From the NCBI RefSeq assembly GCF_051622035.1, contig NC_135359.1:20111501-20175500 (forward strand): 64,000 nt of DNA. The letters run 5' to 3'. Positions 52,001-64,000 of the stretch are shown one piece after another. Under the pieces are notes generated by a model, which was given only the letters and a program-made list of their open reading frames with translations, did no database searches and had not been told where the DNA came from. Position numbers and translations under genes: made by a program. This DNA is from Arctopsyche grandis. Taxonomy: Eukaryota; Arthropoda; Insecta; Trichoptera; Hydropsychidae. Position 1 is the stretch's first letter, and every line of letters starts with the position of its first letter.

Positions 52001-54390
52001 CATTACTGATATAGTATATTATTTCGTAACATACCAATTACTTTATACTTATATAGTTAATTTTTGAGTAGTAGAATAATTGTATTTTATACTATTTTGA
52101 GAAATGTTACATTTGTAAATTATTAATTAAATTAAATTACTTAAAATATGTAACCAGTTATTTGAACGAAGTATTAATCAATTTTAAAATTGACCATTTT
52201 CAAGATCATTTTATTTGTACAATATTAATATGGACACAACTGTAGGTAGCTAGTTATTTGGATTCCTCGATAGACTGCATTTTAGAGTGATCGTTATGAG
52301 ACACTAGAATAAAATTTTAAATACTTTTAGGGTTAAAAATTTGTTTTTATATATGAAATTATGATAAGTTTGATATGTTTAAGTCTTTTTTTTTTGTTTT
52401 TGATAAGTATATTTAAATATTGTACATATTTTAAATTTCGAGTGTGAGATTGTTTTAAAAGTAATGTTACAAACAAAATGTAAAGTATTTCTAATCTTAA
52501 AGACATTATTATAATTGAAAACTTTTAAATTATTTAACTGACCAAAATTTATTATATATTATAAGCAGCCTGGTGCTGCTAAGATCTAAAGTTGTATGAT
52601 ATTGAAAGTATGTGTAAATCGATTGTCATACTTGATGAATTATTTTTTTAAAAGAAATTGATTTATATTTGATTAACACCATGAATTGTATCAAAAAATT
52701 GAATAATAAATATATATGTGTGTGCGCGTATATATATGTACATACATATGGTGCTGATCTGTTCTATTTTCAATTTTTACGTTTGGCAGGGCCAAAATTG
52801 TGATTTTGTAACTAATTCGGAAATGCCAGTAATGGTAATGAAGCGATAGTATATTTGAAATTTATGAACTGTGTTCATTTATAAAAAAAAAAGAAATATT
52901 TAAAGATTGTAGTAGTGTTCCTGAAAGTATTGCGATTCGTTGAACCTATGTATTTGTTGATGAGCTAAGATGTTTATTTTTTGTGATCATTACCGATTTT
53001 CGCATACAGCAATCAATCAACAAGGCTTGTGTTGGTTCTAGAAAAGCACTTTGAAGAACTGATTTAGCGCATAATAAATAAATTCCTGGTGTGTCCTTGA
53101 CACATTTAGTTAGTATTGATTGTGAATGGAGATGAAAGGATGAGCAAGATGAACGTACAGTTAAATTTGAATGTTATGTTAAAAGAAACGTTGTTGTAAT
53201 GTTTATAAGTATTGACTTGTAACAGTTTTCATTGCAATTGGCATTCAACGGCAAGTGTAAAATATTATTATAAAAATCTTAGCCCGTCCTTCCATGTGTG
53301 GATTCAATAATGTCGAACAAAGTTCGATGCGAGATTTAACATGGAAAAAAGGCATGCAAATACAGCAAAAAATTTTGTATGAATTATATGCAAATTTGTC
53401 TCAATGTATTTCATTTGCCAAAATATAAAAATTACAAGCAAAATTTTACAATATTCTCTTATCCTTTTAATTTATTTCCCTGTCCTGAAATCAAAGAAAT
53501 GTGTATATGATTTTATTCACCTGACGAAATAAAACTTAAAACGAGTTAAATAAATAATGTTTATTTGGAAAATTAGTCAATATTTACATTTGAAATCACA
53601 TAGAGCCTGGAAATTATATGAAGTAAAATATCATTTTTGAAGATGAATAATTTTTACATTTTAAAATTTCCAAGTATATTTTTTGTATACTAAAAATAAT
53701 TCACGATTAAAATAAAAATTTAAAAATAATAATTTCTAAACACTCAATAAAAAACCATTCAATCATGAAATTTATGATGGTAAGAATTTTACATCAACAT
53801 ATAATAAAATCAACACATCCATACATAAATATTTATCATGCATAATATATTTTTAAAAATCTAAACATTTTTATAGGAATTTGAATTGAGACGTTAGATA
53901 AAATATCATAAATTTATAATTATTGTAACATTAAATATTAAAACGATTTCATGAAATGAGCCATTATATTTGAAAATGGCGGAAGTCCAATTTTCAGTTC
54001 CAAAAACACTACTTCTGTTTTACTTAATTCACAAATTGTTATCACTTCTTTTAATTCGATATGTCCAGAATCTCGGAAAAGCAAAAGAAACGTATTACAG
54101 GCCATCAGTATTTGCCAATATTGTTAAACGCAAAACATTAATGTATTTAATGTTTTGCGAAATATTTCTCGAAATGAAGAAAATTAGACTTGTGCCACTT
54201 TCAAATATAGTGGCTCAAATAATAGTGTCGTGATTATATATTACTACATAGCAATATTTCAATTAACATTTCTCAAAATTAGAGAACCCATTATTAATCT
54301 GATCAACTTGACAAGCTTGTATTATTTTTGAAGGACTTAAATGCCCAACAATGGAATAGAATTAATTTGACAGAAATGGAATATAAACAA
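52001..54390. other. Hexokinase 3' UTR and convergent intergenic space
   Basis: AT-rich. Candidate polyadenylation signals AATAAA occur at about 52704 and 53080, and AATAAAA near 53526. An 87-codon ORF at 53970-54233 has no recognisable content. The Rab4 3' end is expected at the right edge. Confidence 0.45.
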
Positions 54391-56476
<2,086 letters not shown>

Positions 56477-56966
56477 ATCAGGAGGACGAGGTCGCACAGC
56501 AGCCAGCATCACAATATCTAACCTAACCGCTATCCGACACTATCAGCTAATCTGCCGACCTTCTGATCTCCAGAACTGTCAAAAATCCAATCGACGGGCT
56601 ACTGCGACCTGCACTGCTGACACATAATAAGAACGTAACAATGTGTTTAACGGCCATACATGATATTCAACATAAGACAAAAAAAAAAAAGATTATTTGT
56701 ACATCAACTTTGATGCAACATCGCATAAAAATATAAATAATACACTTTCGAAGCAAAAATTACACAAATATTATATGCATACAATATGTTAAATATAATA
56801 TTTACGACGCAATCGCAGTTTGTGTTGATGGTCGTATTTATCTCGAGCTAAGTCGGAATTGCTTCTCGTAATATCTTGACGTTCGTTTTACTCCACAACT
56901 GAAAGTTCATATGCCGTCCTATTGTTGATGTACTATAAATATGGTTAATTTCGTTTTAATTGCAGA
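56477..56966. promoter_or_regulatory. Shared divergent promoter interval of Rab4 and the ATP5S-like gene
   Basis: About 490 bp separate the two start codons. An acceptor (ttttaattgcag at about 56955-56965) just before ATG 56967 shows that the plus-strand gene has a 5' UTR intron, so its first exon lies in this interval. No TATA box is evident. 56436-56630 is GC-richer than the rest. Confidence 0.4.
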
Positions 56967-57620
56967 ATGTTCAAGATCGCGAGTAGAGCCCAATTCTTGG
57001 ATACCTACCGAAAGAATGTCTTCGGATCACAAAACCGGTATTTTTGGCATTGGCTGAACAAGATGTTCAATCAGGTGGATCCTGATCGTGTGAAAATGAT
57101 CGGTTCGAATGGAGCGTGTGCAGAATGGCTGTTGAGAAATGGAGCTGCATTGAGATGGGTGGGTGCTGCCCAACTGAGCACCGATTACAATACTTTATCT
57201 TTCGGCGGAACTAAACCTGCTATCGCTGAAGTCGACGCTTCAGATTCAAGCATATCCCATTACGGCTTCGAACACTTCAGTAAGCGTTTTCAAATAAAAT
57301 ATGTAAATGCCATTGCCTTTCGTTTCCCTAAGCGTAAGTCACGTGTTTCAGAGGGATGCAAACAAATCGAAAAAATAGTCCTTCACAATTGCAGCTACAT
57401 AGAAGACGAAGCGATGAAGAACTTCTCTTATGTAGATTCTCCTCTTAAATATCTTCAGATTTCTAGCTGTTTAAACATCACCGATCAAGGATTACTAAAT
57501 CTGCCCAAGCTTGATACTCTCAAGGAACTCATATTGTTGGATCTACCAGGTGTGAATGATATAAATAAATGCAAAGATCATTTAAAAAACATGTTACCAA
57601 ATTGTAAAATAACAGATTAG
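56967..57620 (+). CDS. DMAC2L: ATP synthase subunit s-like protein (DMAC2L/ATP5S, factor B), leucine-rich repeat
   Basis: Mitochondrial leucine-rich-repeat protein linked to ATP synthase and respiratory complex assembly. ATG at 56967 opens MFKIASRAQFLDTYRKNVFG, a basic targeting-like N-terminus. Conserved family blocks follow: RYFWHWLNKMFNQVDPDRVK, CAEWLLRNGA, DYNTL, DASDSSISHYGFEHF, then IEKIVLHNCSYIEDEAM, CLNITDQGLLNL and LILLDLPGVNDINK. The open frame is 217 codons, but it contains a 72-bp insert at 57280-57351 with GTAAGC at its start and TTTCAG at its end. Removing it joins GFEHF to KGCKQIEKI, as in homologues (GFDHMEGLQYVEKI), so the real product is 193 residues. The coding is thus two exons, 56967-57279 and 57352-57620. 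Confidence 0.92.
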   Translation: MFKIASRAQFLDTYRKNVFGSQNRYFWHWLNKMFNQVDPDRVKMIGSNGACAEWLLRNGAALRWVGAAQLSTDYNTLSFGGTKPAIAEVDASDSSISHYGFEHFSKRFQIKYVNAIAFRFPKRKSRVSEGCKQIEKIVLHNCSYIEDEAMKNFSYVDSPLKYLQISSCLNITDQGLLNLPKLDTLKELILLDLPGVNDINKCKDHLKNMLPNCKITD

Positions 57621-59284
57621 ATGAATGATCATTAAAGGAAGTCAATGATGTTTTCGTGTATTATTAAAAACAAATTAAAAAATATTGATGTAATTTTTTA
57701 TTACTAAGAACTACAGAAACAAACAGAAAATACAAATATATTTGCAAAAATTTGAACCACACAAATTTCCAATAGAACTTGTATTTAATTTTGTCAATTT
57801 CAAATAAAATTTGTACTACAAAAATGTTTACAAATGCGAAACATGAAAAACCACATTAGTAAATATCAATATTAACAAATAAATCCTCATATGTGGTGAT
57901 CACAGTTTCAGTATTTTCACTAGGTCTTAAAATTTTGTCATTCATTTTAAAAGTTCATATATCTAAATCTTAATAATCATGTAAACATTATTTCATTTTA
58001 ATTAGATAATTATACAATAATAAAGATTCTCTACTCCATTTTATGGCATATGCTTAAGAGATCTGAAATATAATTAATAAACAATTTAACAATCTTAAGG
58101 CAATTTTAATGTGGCTGAAATCGTAGGATTTCAGAATCACTGATAGCAACATTAAGACTTTTCCAGATCCTCAATTCAATACAACACATTACATAAACAT
58201 ATCCACACAGAGTACAACAGCTACTTATGTTTTAATAACAATTAAAAGATTACATATATTTATTTGAGCAAAATTAGCTTTGGATTATTGATTGGAAATA
58301 AAAGTGAATTAAAAAAGCATTTTTCATTGTCCTTTAATACCGGCCCCGCAAATATGCCATTGGCATCCAACTTTACATATTTCTGGAATGCCTTGCCCAA
58401 AAGAAGACAATTTGCATGACTATGTATGAATATTATATTTAAATACACCATTGGGTGCCAACAACCAATGTATGGAGCAAGTATAAGACACTAATATGAT
58501 CTGCTAACATTTAATATTAAAATAAAATGTCACTATAATTATTTGATAATACATCACATATATAAAATTAAAAATGTTACACAAATTTGATAAAAACCAT
58601 GGCATTAAAACAAATATATCATTTATAGTTAAAAAATGTGTACACATACAAGAACGTACGTATGTAAACGTGAGAAGAATATATGAGAATTCTAAACTTT
58701 GCCATTTTATAACACAATGAAGACAAACAATCGAATTCATGTGAAAAGTAGCATGAATGGACTCAATATATTTACGTAATTTAATTATCAAATACTTTGC
58801 AAACATAAAATATTGCATCGAAAGAAAAAATCTAATTATTTTTTATGTATTTACAAATGTATACTAAATATATATGTGTATAAACATAAGTTCTATTTTT
58901 GAGCTGTAATATTGCATAATTACAATTGATATTGTAATTTATAAAATAGTAATATTAAAAATATTTTTATTTATGTTTATATAATCTATAATAGCTTATA
59001 AACTACCTAATAAAAATAGTTTCTAATGGCTTCTTTCAGGTGGGAACTTATACTTAAAATCATCGAGGGTCAAAATCAATTTTGATAGTTGAACAAAAAA
59101 TTAAAATTTTTAATTTAATTAACCCTAATATATGAATATATCCGAATTATAAAATTTGTGCTAAATAATATAAACATATATTGAGCATTGTTGGCTGAAT
59201 TTAAAGAGAGAATGCTAAAAGAATGTATATATGTATATAGTTCAATTGTATTCAATATGGTTTTTTTTACATAAATCTTACGGG
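57621..59284. other. Convergent intergenic space, AT-rich
   Basis: 3' UTR of the ATP5S-like gene, with AATAAA strings near 57803 and 57880. No other gene recognised; ORFs at 58260-58818 are low-complexity. Confidence 0.45.
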
Positions 59285-59650
59285 TCTACGTGACTTGACA
59301 GAATGTTAAATTACAGAAAACGCAAATATCGGAAGGCAAAGATTGGAAATCGAAAGATCAAAAAAAAATGATGCATGGTAAACGGTACATACTCACTTAA
59401 TTTGCGCGAGCAGGATACAACAGGAACAAGAGGAACATGCTTTTCCTCCCGTATTCTGCGCGCGCACATTAACACGGGAGGAAAAGCATGTTCCTTTTGT
59501 TCGTGTTGTATCCTGCTCGCGCAAATTAAGTGAGTATGTACCGTTTACCATGCACCATTTTTTTTTGATCTTTCGACTTAAGATCTTTCGATTTTCGATC
59601 TTTGCATTCTGATATTTGCGTTTTCTGTAATTTAACATTCTGTAAAATCA
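59285..59650. repeat. Long palindromic foldback MITE
   Basis: The left arm (about 59297-59457) and right arm (about 59469-59643) are near-perfect reverse complements, for example agaatgttaaattacagaaa with tttctgtaatttaacattct, and aattaagtgagtatgtaccg. The axis is near 59463 (gcgcgcgcac). Related core sequence occurs at 48264-48557. It lies downstream of the LBR stop codon. Confidence 0.8.
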
Positions 59651-59885
59651 CGGTGACCGAAATCTTACATACATCAATATAAAAATATATGTATTACAAA
59701 AATTTCATTGAAATAAATTCTGATAAAATGGCAGTTTTCAATCTTGTGGTATTCACATTGCTGATTTTTTTTTGTCTATTATGTAATGATCAAATTTCAA
59801 GAACAGAACAATTTTTTTTACAGTAATCAAGAAGTATATATAAACATACACGATAACGAAACACATTTAAAATAAAAATTCCATA
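59651..59885. other. Region just downstream of LBR
   Basis: Likely 3' UTR of LBR on the minus strand. Nothing else seen. Confidence 0.4.
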
Positions 59886-62085
59886 TTAATACACCCCTGG
59901 TATGAGGTTATATGGCACTCGCAGACAATAAAGTTTCCAAGCTGGTCCGTATCGTTCACCACAGCGCAACTCTACCCTTCGTACACGATGAATTAAGAGA
60001 CCATAGGTAATAATCGTAGAATATATAGGAATAGCATTGTAAGTTCCGATAGCCCAAGCTGTGTGTAATATAAGATCACCCAAATAATTTGGATGTCGCA
60101 CAAATCCCCACCAACCACCTACAAGTATATGCTTTCCATGGAAAGTTGATATTGATTCAAGATCTGAAAACAAAATCATTATAAATAAGAGGTTAGTAAT
60201 GACTACAATACATATAATATTATACATATTTATTCAATACACGATAATGAAAACAACTCACGGGCAATTTTTGGATTGAGGGGATTTTGTCTGAATAAAT
60301 CCTTTTGCGAATTGCTTGAACGATATATGAAGAATCCAATGAAAAACAGAGCCAACACTAACACAAGTGCCCAATTTGGCAAAACAATATTATGTTCATG
60401 AATACGTTTCGTTAAAAGTGTCGGAAATACTGCATATATATTAAAACCGATACATGCCATGTATCCAATGCCTTCATATTGAAATTCAAAGGTGGTCATC
60501 TGTCCCGATTCAAACAAGAGGGTATCGAAACCATAAATCATTTGCATGAGACAAAACACAAGTAAAGTCGGCTGCAGTGTAATACTCTCCAAAAGATTCT
60601 CATAAGTGCTGGCATTGAGCAATGATTGTGAAGTAATTGCAGGTAGGTTTTTAACATTTAAGCTGCGATACATCCAAATGAAGTTCACCAAAATCTGAAA
60701 GTTAACACCATTTCTTAAATTTTGCATATTATGTAAAAATATCAATGTGATTAAATCCTTTGAGTGTTAAAGTTTTCAATTAAATAAATTTAGAACATTA
60801 GTTGTAATAAATGTAATAAGCACAGAAAGGGTTAATCACCACCTATAACAGAAAAACTTACCAATCCACAAAGAGAAAGCCGAAACATTAAGACTTTAAC
60901 ATGAAAATATTTGAAGAAAGTGGTGTTTGTTTCCTTTCCTACAAAATAATCGTAGAACACCGATCCAATATTTCCATGGGGATTTTTTTGCCCAGAAGGT
61001 GCTCTTCTAGCTTTTATGTATGTGGCCGATGCAAGAAGGCTACCACTAAGTACCATACATACAGTCAGTGGAACAAAGTCATCATATACGATTTGGTAAA
61101 TCGGTACATAAAATTCATTGACTAGCACTGATAAGGTAATAATAAGTGAAGTCGAAAATACACCATTAGCAATAAACGAACTTTTGCCATCTGGCATAAT
61201 AGTTCTTCGTCCAAAGTACGGAATAAGCATTGTTAAAGCATTCAATATGAAAAAGCAGAAGACGATTAAAGCAGACCGTATATTAATCCAACTTTCCAGT
61301 TTAGTGTACATACTCAGATTGGGTTGTTCGGTGAATGTGCAAGGTTGATTACTGCACAATACGTTTGCCACTATAAACGGGAGAGGTGATGACACAATTA
61401 AAAGGGCTCCAACTATTGAATCCATATAAGTGGCGTTACGTTTTTGTGCCACAATATTTGGAGTGATTAGTTTACGTGTTTCAAAAAAGTGTAGCGGGGT
61501 TTCATCTTCGGATATATTTCCATTTTCGGATTTATCAAAAGATTTGTCATTTTTCGGCAATGCTGTATTCTGAGCTAGACGCTGCATATTTTCAAAACTG
61601 TCCTCTCGGTCTTTAGTGCGTAATCTACGAGACATACTCGAAGTTTCGTATGAAATGTAAGGATTTCGCTCACGCAAACTTGCTCGAATTTTATTCGCCA
61701 AATCGACACCGTTAGTGGTGGATTCATTAACAAATAAATCATTTACTGGAACATCATTTGGAATCGAATCAAGGACGTCTTTAGTTTTCAACAATTTTAT
61801 TGCTGATCGTTTCGATGGTGATTTCGGAACGGTCACTTCCTTAATTTTGGGCGATTTCCGGGAGGGTGATTTTCGCGCTGGAGATCTTCTAGCTGGCGAC
61901 CGACGAGCGGGAGATCTTCGGCCTGACGATTTAGGAGTCGTAACAGGCGATAACTTTCTTCTGCCAGGAGATCGGGATGGGGAAGATCGGATATTTCGAA
62001 CCTTAGGTGGACTTTCTTCAACTATTCGTGATTTGGTCGATCGACTCGATCTCGTGACAATGGGCTCTATTTTAGAAGATTTCAT
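59886..62085 (-). CDS. LBR: Lamin B receptor (LBR), inner nuclear membrane protein of the sterol C14-reductase family
   Basis: Tethers chromatin and lamins to the inner nuclear membrane; vertebrate LBR also has sterol C14-reductase activity. Three coding exons: 62085-60862, 60694-60262 and 60163-59886 (donors GTAAGT and GTGAGT, CAG acceptors), giving 644 residues. The N-terminal about 215 residues are basic and Ser/Arg-rich with repeated RRSPA/RKSPS units (about residues 55-80) and no Tudor-like domain. Then come about eight membrane segments of the ERG24 type (DSIVGALLIVSSPLPFIVAN, IRSALIVFCFFILNALTML and others), GWWGFVRHPNYLGDLI and the C-terminus RYGPAWKLYCLRVPYNLIPG. An acceptor (ttttgttttag) next to the ATG shows a 5' UTR intron. 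Whether it is enzymatically active cannot be told; insect LBR is reported as lacking reductase activity in Drosophila. Confidence 0.95.
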
Positions 62086-64000
62086 ACTAAAACAAAAAAC
62101 GAATCCAAGATTAAATTAATGAAATTCATATGTAGAAAAATGTAAATAAAAATTAATTGCTTATAGACATAAGTATATTACAATGAGACGAGTCAGTAAT
62201 TCAATATCTATTTACACACATATATTTTAGGTATATATACATACAGGGCCGCCGAGAGGAGTCCCGGGCCCTGGAAAAATAATTCCATACCCAATGACAA
62301 ACCAAAAAAAAATCTCATAGATATATTTTTAATATGCGAAAAGTCTATTAGAACTATTAGAAAAAAACCTATATGTTAAATGCTATTTTTTGAAATAATC
62401 GAATAAGAAAATACGATATAACATGGACACAAAGAATGCGCAGATCGAAAAATAATAAACATTTAGCATTAAAGAAATATATGTATGTATTTTCGTGTAG
62501 AATAATATAAAATATCAATATCGATCAGACGAACGTCCCAACACAGGGCCCCTTAAGTAGTCCGGGCCCTGGAACTTTAACCCCAGCTTCTCCTGAAGAG
62601 TGGATGAAAGAGTCAGTAGAAGTTAACTTTGCACTTGGAGCAGTTGGCCATTAAGCCACCGCATAGTATTGTTGTAATAAATTACATTTGAAAACCGAAG
62701 GTGTTTGATCTTCACCTCACCCACCACATCACAACCGTGGTCCTGGACAGCGCTATCTGCCAGGATTCACACCACATTCATGTAAAAATGAATTTTTATG
62801 TTTGTCTACTATACTAATCCAGATTGGTATATTATCTCATGGCCCTCAACTTAAATCGTAAACGATTTTTAGTATTACTCATACCTCTCATAAACGAATG
62901 CAGGGCTCTCATAAAAAAAAACGTCTGAGCGAATTACTACCACTATGCAATTCCACGGTTTTCAGAATAGAACGGTCAAATTTCGTACACAAACAAACAG
63001 TTGTAGAAGAGTACAATAGCAAAGCGGCTGAGTATGTAATTAAAATCAGTACATAAATTATGATTCCCGATCTAATATTATAATGCAGTGTGTTGGAAAT
63101 AGTGTGATAAATGCTTATCAACGGATGTAATTAATATAAGGAATTTAATATAATGACTAATATTGCAATGGTTCAATATGTAGAAAATTATTCAAAAATC
63201 AGTATGTCATTTAATTTGAACTTCTAAGGAAAATTCTAAAATAATTAAATTATTTTTTGTAAATCTAAATTGAATTAAAAAAAATATATCCACGTACTTA
63301 AACTTTGTTAATAATTTTGTTTTCATTTGTTTTAGCGGTAATGAAAAAAAAAAAGATGGCGTACGAATTTTTGTTTTGTTTTAATTGCACCGAAAAAATA
63401 TGTCAAAAATATATGCAATTACGCTAAATTGCTTCAATTCAATATCCACCTCTGTCAAAAAGAATACTCTACATTAAAATAAAAAAAAACATTTACAAAT
63501 TTAAAATTTGCCCAAAAAATCACATTACGATTTCGCCAATGAGTGAGAGTAGACAATTATAGATGCCGAAAAAGAAGACAGGCAGACACTACTGTAGTAA
63601 AAACATATCCAATACGTTTATTTAAAAATAAAACGCACACTCGAATTCGACAGAAATTAAAAACGAACATAGAAAATGGTCGAGCATGCTAATACAGATA
63701 CAAATACGTGTGTCGATTATAGAATGTATCTATTTTTACAAAAGTTGAGAGTCTGTTATAAATATAGGCAACGGGGTGAGCGAACCACCACGACGAAAAA
63801 CGGTCTTTTCGGGAACAATTCCAAGTGTTAACGGCACCGAATTACATCAGAGGTTATGCACAAACAATACGACACCGAACCAAACAATGCACGGAAACAA
63901 AAACAAAAACGAACTAAAAAATGAAATGAAAACAAATGAAAGATGTTGAAAGTGTGGGGTGAAGGGTGAGGATTTACCGCCGTTCGAATGAAGCGAACGT
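62086..64000. other. Upstream of LBR: probable 5' UTR intron and repeats
   Basis: Two related GC-rich strings, cagggccgccgagagg at 62244 and cagggccccttaag at 62543, each followed by cgggccctgg, look like two copies of the same transposon end; no opposite end was found. At the right edge, a minus-strand GTAAAT donor follows GC-rich sequence (about 63977-64000) and could close a non-coding first exon of LBR. No other gene is seen. Confidence 0.35.

Noticed and set aside
53970-54233. 87-codon ORF between hexokinase and Rab4
   Set aside because: No recognisable motif, and it lies in AT-rich convergent 3' space.
61715-62119. 134-codon plus-strand ORF opposite LBR exon 1
   Set aside because: It is the antisense shadow of the Ser/Arg-rich LBR N-terminus.

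Overview
The window is AT-rich nuclear DNA from an insect. The evidence is GT-AG introns in every protein gene, a one-domain hexokinase of about 449 residues, a lamin B receptor with no visible Tudor domain, and a dense mix of non-LTR retrotransposons, hAT-like elements with 8-bp target duplications, a Helitron-like element and many TATGTATGTACATAC-type microsatellites. The insect order cannot be fixed from what I can read. There is no bacterial, viral or CRISPR content.

Layout. 1-1104 is a giant imperfect palindrome. 2361-6001 (minus) is Nse4, the kleisin subunit of the SMC5/6 complex, in at least five exons. Just upstream of its 5' end lies a LINE with an intact 965-residue endonuclease/reverse transcriptase ORF (about 6215-9467, minus). 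10.5-19.9 kb is repeat territory: foldback elements, hAT MITEs, an AT microsatellite, an 874-bp pure AC microsatellite and a tRNA-like SINE.

20.0-52.0 kb (plus) is read here as one hexokinase locus. Eight common exons lie at 50088-52000. Three candidate alternative first exons lie at 20081, 30360 and 49347; each has its own ATG and splice donor, and all end in phase 0, matching common exon 2. The roughly 30-kb intron space between them is packed with mobile DNA: a nested pair of hAT elements, a Helitron-like copy, RTE-type LINE ends with another LINE inserted in one of them, and a tandem array of eight MITE-like units separated by nine near-identical 8-bp motifs.

54.4-62.1 kb is a compact housekeeping cluster. 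Rab4 (minus) is convergent with hexokinase and divergent from the mitochondrial ATP synthase subunit s-like gene (DMAC2L/ATP5S, plus), which in turn is convergent with the lamin B receptor gene (LBR, minus). These four genes act in unrelated processes: glycolysis, endosome recycling, mitochondrial assembly and nuclear envelope. I see no functional operon-like logic, only shared promoter and terminator space.

The most unusual structure is the tandem MITE array at 42111-43305. Also notable are the three-promoter hexokinase layout, a 72-bp intron without stop codons inside the ATP5S-like gene, an alanine in the Rab4 P-loop, and a pair of adjacent perfect palindromes at 28360-28426.
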